A stretch of DNA of 5,286 nucleotides from Planctomycetaceae bacterium. GTDB taxonomy: Bacteria; Planctomycetota; Planctomycetia; Pirellulales; Thermoguttaceae. Both the position numbers and the translations under genes were made by a program. Where the stretch lies: NCBI GenBank assembly GCA_031274385.1, contig JAISQH010000259.1:1-5286 (forward strand), given 5' to 3'. Positions 1 to 5,286 of this stretch are shown one piece after another (the stretch's first letter is position 1; each line of letters opens with the position of its first letter). Under the pieces are notes generated by a model, which had not been told where the DNA came from, did not search any database, and saw only the letters and a program-made list of their open reading frames with translations.

Positions 1-2
1 AA

Positions 3-23
3 ACACGAAATTTCACGAAAAAT
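3..23 (+). repeat. Inverted repeat, left arm (CACGAAA units)
   Basis: This 21-base arm contains CACGAAA twice with a 10-base period and is the exact reverse complement of 388-408. It lies against the window edge and may continue to the left. Confidence 0.8.
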
Positions 24-121
24 TCAATTTATATTTTTGTAATATGAAGTTATAGAAAACTTCCTTGAGTAAAATAATGAATACCATCAAAAACAGAACA
101 AGTTAAAACTAACCTTGAATG

Positions 122-137
122 TCTTTGCGTCTTTGCG
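122..137 (+). repeat. TCTTTGCG tandem, two units
   Basis: TCTTTGCG occurs twice in immediate succession (122-129 and 130-137), followed by CGC. A related CTTTGCGTC occurs on the opposite strand at 253-261. From memory, similar short-period CTTTGCGT and CACGAAA strings are scattered in many environmental bacterial genomes; I cannot verify this here. Confidence 0.6.
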
Positions 138-143
138 CGCAAT

Positions 144-170
144 CCTTAAAACAAAATAGACAGTTACCTC
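144..170 (+). repeat. Imperfect 27-base direct repeat, copy 1
   Basis: It matches 274-300 at 23 of 27 positions. The core AAAATAGACAGTTAC is identical in both copies, with one mismatch in the last three bases of the repeat. The two copies are offset by exactly 130 bases. Confidence 0.7.
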
Positions 171-273
171 CGTTGCTACTAAGGTTTTTTTGGAAAATAT
201 TATAAAAATAAGGGTTTTGAGGAATTAATTTTTTTTTGAAACGAAATAATATGACGCAAAGTTTATCAAAAAG

Positions 274-300
274 CCTAAAATTAAAATAGACAGTTACATC
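274..300 (+). repeat. Imperfect 27-base direct repeat, copy 2
   Basis: This is the second copy of the repeat at 144-170, with the core at 283-297. Sequence on either side of the two copies does not obviously align, so a longer duplication is not supported. Confidence 0.7.
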
Positions 301-387
301 AATCCGGTAACGATCCGAAGTATTAATAGACTCCATTATTGAACACTTAATTTGCGCACAGCACCTATAACCGATTTACAGCAATGT

Positions 388-408
388 ATTTTTCGTGAAA
401 TTTCGTGT
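388..408 (-). repeat. Inverted repeat, right arm (CACGAAA units)
   Basis: This is the exact 21-base reverse complement of 3-23. On the plus strand it reads TTTCGTG twice and continues into TGTTTTGTGGTTA (408-420). The two arms enclose 364 bases with no gene. The spacing is too long for an ordinary terminator and fits terminal repeats of a small element, or two separate copies of a scattered repeat. Confidence 0.8.
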
Positions 409-448
409 GTTTTGTGGTTAGTCCCGGTTTTTAGAAGTTTCCTACAAT

Positions 449-480
449 AATTCCTGCCAATTTGATATTGGGCAGGAATT
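449..480 (-). terminator. Hairpin downstream of the last gene, probable transcript 3' end
   Basis: A perfect 10-base inverted repeat, AATTCCTGCC (449-458) and GGCAGGAATT (471-480), begins 28 bases beyond the stop of the sialidase-like gene. The stem extends by three more pairs (459-461 with 467-469) if G470 is bulged, leaving a five-base loop. No U-run follows on the minus strand (ATTGTAGG comes next), so it is not a canonical intrinsic terminator. It could be a U-less terminator or a hairpin protecting the mRNA end. Its position at the end of the unit is the main support. Confidence 0.5.
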
Positions 481-508
481 TGATGCAATGCCGGTTGTTT
501 TTGCAACA

Positions 509-2095
509 TTATTCTTTAAAAAGCAGAATACCGCCGGAAAATCCCCATTGCGGCAATTGAATTTGTTCACCTTTTTTGATCGGACGTTCGTAAATACGGA
601 CACGAGATTTATTGGTATCGGAATAACGGATTTCGGAAGGAATCAGTTTCAGATGGTTATAAGCCGTATGTCTTGATGTCAACAAATAAAAAGTTGCGTC
701 TTTTTTGGCACAAATATTAATTTCTTCCAACGGTTTGCCGCCAGCGTTCTGGCGGGTGAATTTCCAGCCTTGAAATTGTTCGGGAACATTAAGCCAAACA
801 TAATTACGGTTGACAAACGCTTTTTGATGATTGTCAAAAGTGCCGATTTCCGTGTGAGTACCGCGAACAATGAAATCTGTTGTTTCGAAAATTTTGAAAT
901 CCTCTGCCGGACGTTTTTCAACCGGTTTCAGCTGACCGAGCCAAGGTGCATCATCTTTTGTTGTTTTGTTACGAAAATTTTCGATTCGGTGAAACGTCAT
1001 GTAATTGGCGTCATGAGCATTGTGGGAACCATCCCAAGCTGTGCGGCTTACAAAAACAATATTATTTTCGTCGTAATGCCGAAGCAAAACGGTTTCGATA
1101 TTCCAATGGATCAGGTCTTGCGATGAAATCAAAACGAGATAGTTACGAAAAGCGGGCGGATCGTTTTGTTTTGTGGTCAAAGACCAATACCGCTTGCTTT
1201 GGGGATCGAAACGAATCGTGAATTTGACTGCACCGCCGGGAAAATCCATCTGACTTGCTTTGCCGCGCGAAGTCAGATTCTTACCGTTTTCGGAACAATT
1301 AAGAATAATGGCTTTGTCTAAACCAACCGGTGCAGCACGGAGAATATTCAAAATTTTCTTTTCCGGCGAAAGTACGGCGTTGCCTTCGAGAAAACCGTCA
1401 CCAATCCAATTTTCCCGATCATACAAAAAAGGTTCAGAAATCGTCCAACTTTCCGCATTCAAAATATCCGCGTCCACCGGAGCGGAAGTCATCAAGGCTT
1501 GAAATTGTGTACCGAAATTTTGTGAGGAAATTTTTAATTGTTCCCGTTCTTTTTGTGACAAAATTCTTTCCATTGCCCGCCAAATCCGACCGTTATGAAT
1601 CACAACCGGACACGGAGCCGTGTGATAAATTCCGTCAGTTCGCAGCAAACCGGTTTTCGAATCAACCGGTTCCGTCCATGTTTTCCCGCCGTCTTGGGAA
1701 CGGCGAATCGCAAAATGCGAAAACGCCGGTGAAACTTTATAAGTTTCTTTAATAACACCGAGAAGATACAAATCCCCTTTGTGAACAAATAAATTTGCCC
1801 AATGAAACGGAAATTGTGCCGTTTTTGTCCAGGTTGCTCCTTTGTCTTTTGAAACAAAAATAAATGTCAGATGAAGCGATGCGTTGTTGCCGAACCAATC
1901 ATGCGAAGCAACATAAGTTCCGTCCGGCAAAATCGCAATGCTTGGCGAACCAACGTATGTTGTCGCAAAATCCGGACTTTGACTAATGACAACTCCCGGC
2001 GGTAAATTTTCTGTTTCTGCAATCAAAACGGATACAGAAACAAGTGCCGCGAAAATAATGAACACAAAAATTTGAAGTACAAAAATTTTTTTCAT
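509..2095 (-). CDS. Secreted sialidase-like BNR/Asp-box propeller protein
   Basis: This is a 528-residue exported protein. Residues 1-26 form a Sec signal peptide (MKK, then a hydrophobic stretch, with likely cleavage after Ala26 in LIA-ETE). A sialidase-type beta-propeller follows, with two clear Asp boxes, SKDKGATW (82-89) and SQDGGKTW (133-140), and a degenerate third, SSQDLIHW (324-331). SRTAWDG and HNAHDANYMTFHRIENFR (350-376) resemble the planctomycete 'sialidase family' as I remember it. Residues about 400-528 form a separate beta-rich C-terminal region containing VWLNVPEQFQGWKFTRQN (433-450) and are probably an accessory domain. At the position where true sialidases carry the FRIP arginine, this protein has VGSPSIAILPDG (48-59), so sialic acid hydrolysis should not be assumed. 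Glycan binding or hydrolysis is the likely theme. It is the last gene of the unit, 46 bases after DUF1559 gene A. The start at 2093-2095 is chosen because it gives a complete signal peptide, although no Shine-Dalgarno site precedes it. Confidence 0.92.
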   Translation of the reverse strand: MKKIFVLQIFVFIIFAALVSVSVLIAETENLPPGVVISQSPDFATTYVGSPSIAILPDGTYVASHDWFGNNASLHLTFIFVSKDKGATWTKTAQFPFHWANLFVHKGDLYLLGVIKETYKVSPAFSHFAIRRSQDGGKTWTEPVDSKTGLLRTDGIYHTAPCPVVIHNGRIWRAMERILSQKEREQLKISSQNFGTQFQALMTSAPVDADILNAESWTISEPFLYDRENWIGDGFLEGNAVLSPEKKILNILRAAPVGLDKAIILNCSENGKNLTSRGKASQMDFPGGAVKFTIRFDPQSKRYWSLTTKQNDPPAFRNYLVLISSQDLIHWNIETVLLRHYDENNIVFVSRTAWDGSHNAHDANYMTFHRIENFRNKTTKDDAPWLGQLKPVEKRPAEDFKIFETTDFIVRGTHTEIGTFDNHQKAFVNRNYVWLNVPEQFQGWKFTRQNAGGKPLEEINICAKKDATFYLLTSRHTAYNHLKLIPSEIRYSDTNKSRVRIYERPIKKGEQIQLPQWGFSGGILLFKE

Positions 2096-2141
2096 GGTAG
2101 GAAAGTAAAATGGGTAAAAAGGTTAAGGTAAAAAACAAGTT
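2096..2141 (-). other. Pyrimidine-rich leader of the sialidase-like gene, no Shine-Dalgarno site
   Basis: The gap between DUF1559 gene A and the sialidase-like gene reads on the minus strand as a U/C-rich stretch. TTTTTACC occurs twice, 14 bases apart (within 2113-2120 and 2127-2134), and CTTTCCTACC lies directly before the ATG. No purine-rich ribosome binding site is visible, unlike the two genes upstream. Translation may depend on an unstructured leader or on coupling to the upstream gene; that is inference. Confidence 0.5.
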
Positions 2142-3416
2142 TTAAGGCGACGCGCTTTCGCCGCCGTTGCGAGTTCCCATTGACCCCCAGATGCCGTAAA
2201 ACGAAGGACCTGAGTATTCCACAACGAGCGTGGAACCCGTCGAACCGTCCACCCATTTATCGAGGTTTTTCGTTTCAATTGTTTCCGAAACAAACCGAAT
2301 GGAACCATCCGCTAAAGCAACATTAACACCGCCGGGATGATAACTACTTGCGGAAATAAGAGAACATCCGTTAATGGCGGTATTGTTTGTTGTCGTACCA
2401 GACGTACAAAAATGAGTGTTGGGAGGCAATAACGCGCTGAACAACGTATGAGTGAGCGAACCTTCGCCCCAACGCCGTCCGAACCCAATGGTAATATCAG
2501 CACCGCTACCATTTTTTGGAAAATCCGTTCCGTTAAGTATTGGATGACCGGCTCTCGCCTTGCAAGCACTCGGAAAACTGGTCATCGCGAAACTTCCGGC
2601 GGCTCCGTATTTGGGAAGTTTACTGATTATTTCCGAACCGTAAGGAAAAATCGCCGTTTCGGAAATCAGAATCGTATTACTCGTTCCATCCGTAACGCTC
2701 GCAAAATCAACAAGATCGTAATCCTGCCGAGTAAAAATCCCACGAAATGTTACTGCTCCCGGTGGTAGGGCGGTAGTAACAGTTCCTCCCAATGGAATTC
2801 GATTGTCTCCGATACAACCACGATAGGATGTCGGTTGGCAGTATTCTCCACCAAGTAAACCACCGGTTGTAGTCCAAGTTACAATAGGCGGCACTTTATC
2901 ACGATTGCCATCGGAAGGACAGAGTATTGTATCGATTTTTGTACCAAATAAAAGAGTATTAGCTGTTCCGTTCAAGACAATTCCTGAAGTCCAAGGATTC
3001 CGAACCGCTGTTGCCGATGCGTTAGGTAAACCGTGTCGAATATTATCCGAAACCAGTCCGCCCAAAGCGGATTGTTCGAAAAACGGGAGAACTTGGCAAA
3101 TCCAACTAAACCGATGTCGATATGTGTTGGCACTGGTTGGTTGACCATCAGTGGTTAGTAACGGTTCGTACAATTTGGCGAAAGTGCCGCCGGGAAAATG
3201 TTGGTAAATGTCATGGAAATTGTGACACGACAACGCAAGTTGTTTCTGGTTATTCGTACACTGCATACGCCTCGCGGCTTCGCGCGCCGCCTGAACTGCC
3301 GGCAAGAGCAAGGCAATCAAAACACCAATGATTGCAATCACCACCAGAAGTTCAACAAGCGTAAAACCAAACAGATTTGTGTTTTTTTTCTGATTGAATC
3401 GGATTTTAGTTTTCAT
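2142..3416 (-). CDS. DUF1559 family prepilin-like secreted protein (A)
   Basis: This is a complete 424-residue DUF1559 (SBP_bac_10, PF07596) protein. A basic leader (residues 1-16, rich in Lys and Asn) precedes GFTLVELLVVIAIIG, with predicted prepilin peptidase cleavage between Gly17 and Phe18 and the conserved Glu22 at mature position 5. Residues 18-40 form the single membrane helix, followed by PAVQAAREAARRMQC. Family landmarks then appear in order: RHRFSWICQVLPFFEQ (100-115), LCPSDG (165-170), TSYRGCIGD (196-204), TDGTSNTILISE (242-253) and H-X9-DG (His360 to Asp370-Gly371). The chain ends in YGIWGSMGTRNGGES. The ATG at 3414-3416 has an AAGGAG Shine-Dalgarno site 7 bases upstream. The second half of the chain is very close to protein B at 4008-5286, including ISETI/VSETI followed by ETKNLD, which suggests local duplication. 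The protein is probably anchored in or exported across the inner membrane; its biochemical function is unknown. It is not a classical pilin, being more than twice the usual length. Confidence 0.96.
   Translation of the reverse strand: MKTKIRFNQKKNTNLFGFTLVELLVVIAIIGVLIALLLPAVQAAREAARRMQCTNNQKQLALSCHNFHDIYQHFPGGTFAKLYEPLLTTDGQPTSANTYRHRFSWICQVLPFFEQSALGGLVSDNIRHGLPNASATAVRNPWTSGIVLNGTANTLLFGTKIDTILCPSDGNRDKVPPIVTWTTTGGLLGGEYCQPTSYRGCIGDNRIPLGGTVTTALPPGAVTFRGIFTRQDYDLVDFASVTDGTSNTILISETAIFPYGSEIISKLPKYGAAGSFAMTSFPSACKARAGHPILNGTDFPKNGSGADITIGFGRRWGEGSLTHTLFSALLPPNTHFCTSGTTTNNTAINGCSLISASSYHPGGVNVALADGSIRFVSETIETKNLDKWVDGSTGSTLVVEYSGPSFYGIWGSMGTRNGGESASP
2146..2162 (-). other. Short GC hairpin before the stop of DUF1559 gene A
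   Basis: On the minus strand GGCGA and TCGCC form a five-pair stem with a seven-base loop, ending one base before the TAA at 2142-2144. A run of six U residues begins ten bases after the stem (2135 down to 2130). This is too short and too far from the U-run for a strong terminator. A weak attenuator before the sialidase-like gene is possible, but it could be chance within coding sequence. Confidence 0.2.
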
Positions 3417-3423
3417 TTCAAAT

Positions 3424-3429
3424 CTCCTT
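3424..3429 (-). promoter_or_regulatory. Shine-Dalgarno site of DUF1559 gene A
   Basis: AAGGAG on the minus strand lies 7 bases before the ATG at 3414-3416. This near-ideal site fixes the start and puts the short basic leader in front of the prepilin motif. Confidence 0.85.
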
Positions 3430-3477
3430 AAAAATATTGTTTTGAAAATTAAGTGAACTAATTAAATGTAGCATCAT

Positions 3478-3502
3478 TTGAACTGTTTTCTCAAACAGTC
3501 AA
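3478..3502 (-). other. Hairpin with GAGA loop over the lipoprotein stop codon
   Basis: On the minus strand ACTGTTT (3499-3493) pairs with AAACAGT (3488-3482) around a GAGA loop, which fits the GNRA tetraloop pattern. Three further pairs (3500-3502 with 3478-3480) form if A3481 is bulged. The TGA stop at 3499-3501 lies in the 5' arm. No U-run follows, so complete termination is unlikely. It could tune the ratio of lipoprotein to DUF1559 protein A by attenuation or by mRNA processing and stability, but that is inference. Confidence 0.45.
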
Positions 3503-3957
3503 GGTTTACTTTTCACGTCGAAATTAAATTTGTTTTTTCCTTTAATGACGACGGCTTCCAAGAGCGGTTGATTGCGGTTATTGTACAAGGCGGAAACAAG
3601 TTCTTTTGTTTCTTCCGGCGGAGGCTCACCTTCTTCTTGTTTGGCTCCCTGTATCAGTACGGAAATTGTCTTTGTAACCAAAACTGCATATTCGCCCGGT
3701 AACGCTCCCTTACCGAGATCGCCGTTCATTGAGGTAAGTGTGTATTTTCCGTTACTATCGGTGTAACCGACGGCGGCTTCGCCTTGTTCTTCCGTTTTCG
3801 GAATAAACTGAATGCAAGCGTTCTCAAGCGGAACTCCGTCCTTCGTAACAATTCCCCCTACGTATTCGACCGGAAGATTCCGTCTCGTCGAAGGGGAACA
3901 ACCAATAATGGCAACAAAAACTACATAAAATACAATATAGAAAACATGATGGTACAT
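3499..3957 (-). CDS. Small lipoprotein with carboxypeptidase-regulatory-like domain
   Basis: This 152-residue protein is probably an envelope lipoprotein. Residues 5-19 form a hydrophobic signal segment ending in a lipobox, IIGC, with the lipidated residue at Cys20 and Ser at +2. Residues about 31-98 match the beta-sandwich pattern of carboxypeptidase-regulatory or transthyretin-like domains: GGIVTKDGVPLENACIQF, then GYTDSNGKYTLTS, then LPGEYAVLVTK. A Glu/Pro-rich linker (about 106-118) follows. The C-terminus, LEAVVIKGKNKFNFDV, has the closing strand typical of these small planctomycete lipoproteins. The ATG at 3955-3957 is supported by a GGAGGA Shine-Dalgarno site 9 bases upstream and by placing the signal peptide at the N-terminus. 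The gene lies 50 bases after one DUF1559 gene and 82 before another, a pairing I recall as common in planctomycetes. No catalytic residues are visible; a structural or binding role is inferred. Confidence 0.88.
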   Translation of the reverse strand: MYHHVFYIVFYVVFVAIIGCSPSTRRNLPVEYVGGIVTKDGVPLENACIQFIPKTEEQGEAAVGYTDSNGKYTLTSMNGDLGKGALPGEYAVLVTKTISVLIQGAKQEEGEPPPEETKELVSALYNNRNQPLLEAVVIKGKNKFNFDVKSKP

Positions 3958-3966
3958 AAAATTATA

Positions 3967-3972
3967 TCCTCC
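3967..3972 (-). promoter_or_regulatory. Shine-Dalgarno site of the lipoprotein gene
   Basis: GGAGGA on the minus strand lies 9 bases before the ATG at 3955-3957. It supports that start and so the full lipoprotein signal peptide. Confidence 0.82.
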
Positions 3973-4007
3973 ATAAAAAAATCATTGTGGATTGGTAACG
4001 AAATCAA

Positions 4008-5286
4008 TTACGGCAACGTAACAGATTCATTACCGTTTCGCGTTCCCAACGCTCCCCAAACACCATATACCGATGGAGTGGAAACATCGGTAACATAAGT
4101 TTGTGTTGTTTCGCCGCTGGCAAACTGGTCAAGATTTTTCGTTTCAATTGTTTCGGAAATAAAACGAACTCCGCCGTCCGCCATCGTAATGTTGACGCCG
4201 CCGGAATGATAACTGTTGGCGGTCATTAACATTTGGTTACTATGAGAAACAGTGTCACTACTGCACGACGGACTATTCGGCGGTAAAATCGTATAAAATC
4301 CGGTGTAACCGGGTTGGCTGTCAGCCCATCGGCGACCGGAGCTTGCGGTTGATCCTTCAGAATTAAGTGTACCGCTTCCGGTAAATTCACGACCATTACG
4401 CCGCGCATAACAAATTGAAGGTGTTTTTGTAACCACTCCGTCGTTGTCGGCAAAACCGCCGCGAATTGTTATCGGATTGACCGAATTAGATGATCCGAAC
4501 GGAGCAATTGCCATTTCGGAAAACATAATCGTGTTACTGGTTCCGTCTGGAACACCGGCAATATCAACCGGACAAAGGTCTCCCCGTGCAAAAATTCCGC
4601 GACAATTATAGATGTAATTATTCGTTGCCGAAGGTGACGGCAGAGCCGCTGAGGTGGGAGTGCCGCTAAGTAATCCTCCGATATCGTAACGTTGGTCGCC
4701 GAGGCAACCGCGATAAGATGTTGGTTGACATTCAGTTCCATCGGTCGGCGCCGTACGAATTTCGGAATCGCTGGGACATAACAGCGCATCAATTCTCGCA
4801 CCGAAAAGTAAACCGTCTTGATAAGATGCATCCCAAGGTGGATTGACGGTAAGTGTTCCTGCCGTATCCTTCAATTCGCCTTTAGCGTTGGCATCAACAA
4901 CTTGAGCCAACGCATTTTGTTCGATAAACGGAAGAATCACCGTAACCCAGCTGAAACGATGGCAATATAATCTGCCGCTGCTCCAACCCATTACGGCACT
5001 GTTGAGATTATCTGCAAAATATTCTTTCTGCACACCGGCAGAAGGGAAATGTTTTGAGACATCGTGCTTGTTGTGACAGGCAAGCGCAAGTTGTTTGAGA
5101 TTATTCGTACATTGGGAACGTCTTGCCGCTTCACGAGCGGCTTGTACGGCAGGTAATAGAAGTGCGATTAATACGCCGATAATCGCAATCACCACAAGAA
5201 GTTCGACTAACGTAAATGCTCTCTGCCTATCCCCCCCCCCGGGGGGATGGGTCGGTGGGATTCGGGGGGTGGGGGGGGTGGCGGTG
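4008..5286 (-). CDS. DUF1559 family prepilin-like secreted protein (B), 5' end missing
   Basis: The first gene of the unit encodes a DUF1559 (SBP_bac_10, PF07596) protein with a type IV prepilin-like N-terminus. The reading frame is open to the window edge. A GTG at 5193-5195 is not the start, because in-frame codons before it (5196-5219) encode AFTLVELL, the prepilin signature. Cleavage would fall between Ala and Phe (Phe codon 5214-5216), with the usual Glu at mature position 5 (5202-5204). The mature chain is then 402 residues. It shows one hydrophobic helix, PAVQAAREAARR, HRFSWVTVILPFIEQ, LLCPSD, PDGTSNTIMFSE and a C-terminal H-X9-DG motif (mature His337 to Asp347-Gly348). Codons upstream of about 5229 read as Pro/Gly/Thr-rich sequence with no Met, which I regard as unreliable. 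Family knowledge: members are very numerous in planctomycetes and their role is unsettled. Export through a pilin-type peptidase is inferred. It resembles the protein encoded at 2142-3416 over its whole length, so the two are paralogues. Confidence 0.93.
   Translation of the reverse strand, partial: TATPPTPRIPPTHPPGGGDRQRAFTLVELLVVIAIIGVLIALLLPAVQAAREAARRSQCTNNLKQLALACHNKHDVSKHFPSAGVQKEYFADNLNSAVMGWSSGRLYCHRFSWVTVILPFIEQNALAQVVDANAKGELKDTAGTLTVNPPWDASYQDGLLFGARIDALLCPSDSEIRTAPTDGTECQPTSYRGCLGDQRYDIGGLLSGTPTSAALPSPSATNNYIYNCRGIFARGDLCPVDIAGVPDGTSNTIMFSEMAIAPFGSSNSVNPITIRGGFADNDGVVTKTPSICYARRNGREFTGSGTLNSEGSTASSGRRWADSQPGYTGFYTILPPNSPSCSSDTVSHSNQMLMTANSYHSGGVNITMADGGVRFISETIETKNLDQFASGETTQTYVTDVSTPSVYGVWGALGTRNGNESVTLP
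5231..5286. other. G/C homopolymer low-complexity edge, probable contig-end artefact
   Basis: The sequence changes abruptly to ten C, six G and then G-rich runs, including six G, T, eight G (5265-5278). This is unlike anything else in the window. It sits exactly where the basic leader and start codon of DUF1559 gene B should be. The frame stays open through it, but the encoded Pro/Gly/Thr-rich sequence does not look like a prepilin leader. Assembly or read-end error is the simplest explanation. Confidence 0.7.

Larger units (their letters stand above)
1..448. other. Gene-free AT-rich region carrying several repeats
   Basis: I see no convincing gene here. The one open frame of any size, 75 codons on the minus strand (109-336), has no Shine-Dalgarno site, no recognisable domain and an AT-driven Phe/Lys/Asn-rich composition. 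The region does hold an inverted repeat near its two ends (3-23 and 388-408), a direct repeat pair (144-170 and 274-300) and a TCTTTGCG tandem (122-137). A lone CTTTGCGTC unit is also present in inverted orientation at 253-261. Taken together this resembles an interspersed repeat element or a nonautonomous mobile element. The left boundary may lie outside the window. Confidence 0.55.

Noticed and set aside
46..63. Six-pair hairpin GAAGTT/AACTTC
   Set aside because: It is short, AT-rich and not tied to any gene end. Such matches are expected by chance in this composition.
109..336. 75-codon minus-strand open frame in the gene-free left region
   Set aside because: It has no ribosome binding site, no signal or domain and an AT-driven composition. 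It also overlaps the repeats.
770..1752. Several plus-strand open frames of 80 to 140 codons opposite the sialidase-like gene
   Set aside because: They lie antisense to a gene with a clear signal peptide and Asp boxes. Their translations show no recognisable motif and they overlap each other in different frames.
3473..3502. Possible internal promoter before DUF1559 gene A: TTGACT, 18-base spacer, AATGAT on the minus strand
   Set aside because: The -10 matches the consensus at only four of six positions, and the -35 lies within the lipoprotein stop-codon hairpin. Not strong enough to call.
4469..4831. 120-codon minus-strand frame inside DUF1559 gene B
   Set aside because: It is a shifted frame of a gene with conserved motifs at both ends and has no features of its own.
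5193..5195. GTG as the start codon of DUF1559 gene B
   Set aside because: It falls inside the LLVV of the prepilin motif. In-frame codons upstream encode AFTLVE, which must belong to the protein.
1..5286. CRISPR arrays, tRNA or rRNA genes, transposase genes, toxin-antitoxin or defence genes
   Set aside because: I looked for these and saw none. The repeats at the left end are too few and too irregular for a CRISPR array.

Overview
The window most likely comes from a planctomycete (Planctomycetota, probably Pirellulales-like). The evidence is two DUF1559 proteins, a family expanded in that phylum. Each pairs a type IV prepilin-like N-terminus (FTLVELLVVIAIIGVLIALL, then PAVQAAREAARR) with a C-terminal H-X9-DG motif. 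A small carboxypeptidase-regulatory-like lipoprotein and a BNR/sialidase-fold secreted protein fit the same assignment. By eye the genes are of moderate GC content and the left end is clearly more AT-rich; I did not count this.

All four genes lie on the minus strand with short gaps, so they look like one transcription unit read from right to left. The order is DUF1559 protein B (4008 to the right edge, start missing), a lipoprotein (3499-3957), DUF1559 protein A (2142-3416) and a sialidase-like BNR protein (509-2095). The gaps are 50, 82 and 46 bases. The lipoprotein and protein A have good Shine-Dalgarno sites; the sialidase-like gene has none. Small inverted repeats sit at or near every stop codon, and the strongest (449-480) follows the last gene and may mark the transcript's 3' end.

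Every product carries an export signal: two prepilin-type N-termini, one lipobox and one Sec signal peptide. The unit therefore encodes a cell-surface or periplasmic set. My inference is an envelope-associated module, perhaps for handling glycans, with the BNR protein as the only recognisable enzyme-like fold. The role of DUF1559 proteins is not established.

Positions 1-448 hold no convincing gene. They contain a perfect 21-base inverted repeat (3-23 and 388-408) built from CACGAAA units, an imperfect 27-base direct repeat (144-170 and 274-300) and a TCTTTGCG tandem (122-137). Together these suggest an interspersed repeat or MITE-like element. The right edge (5231-5286) is an abrupt C10/G6 tract followed by G-rich low-complexity sequence, most likely a contig-end artefact, and it hides the start of protein B.

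I see no tRNA, rRNA, CRISPR array, transposase or defence system, and nothing that clearly qualifies as an undescribed system.
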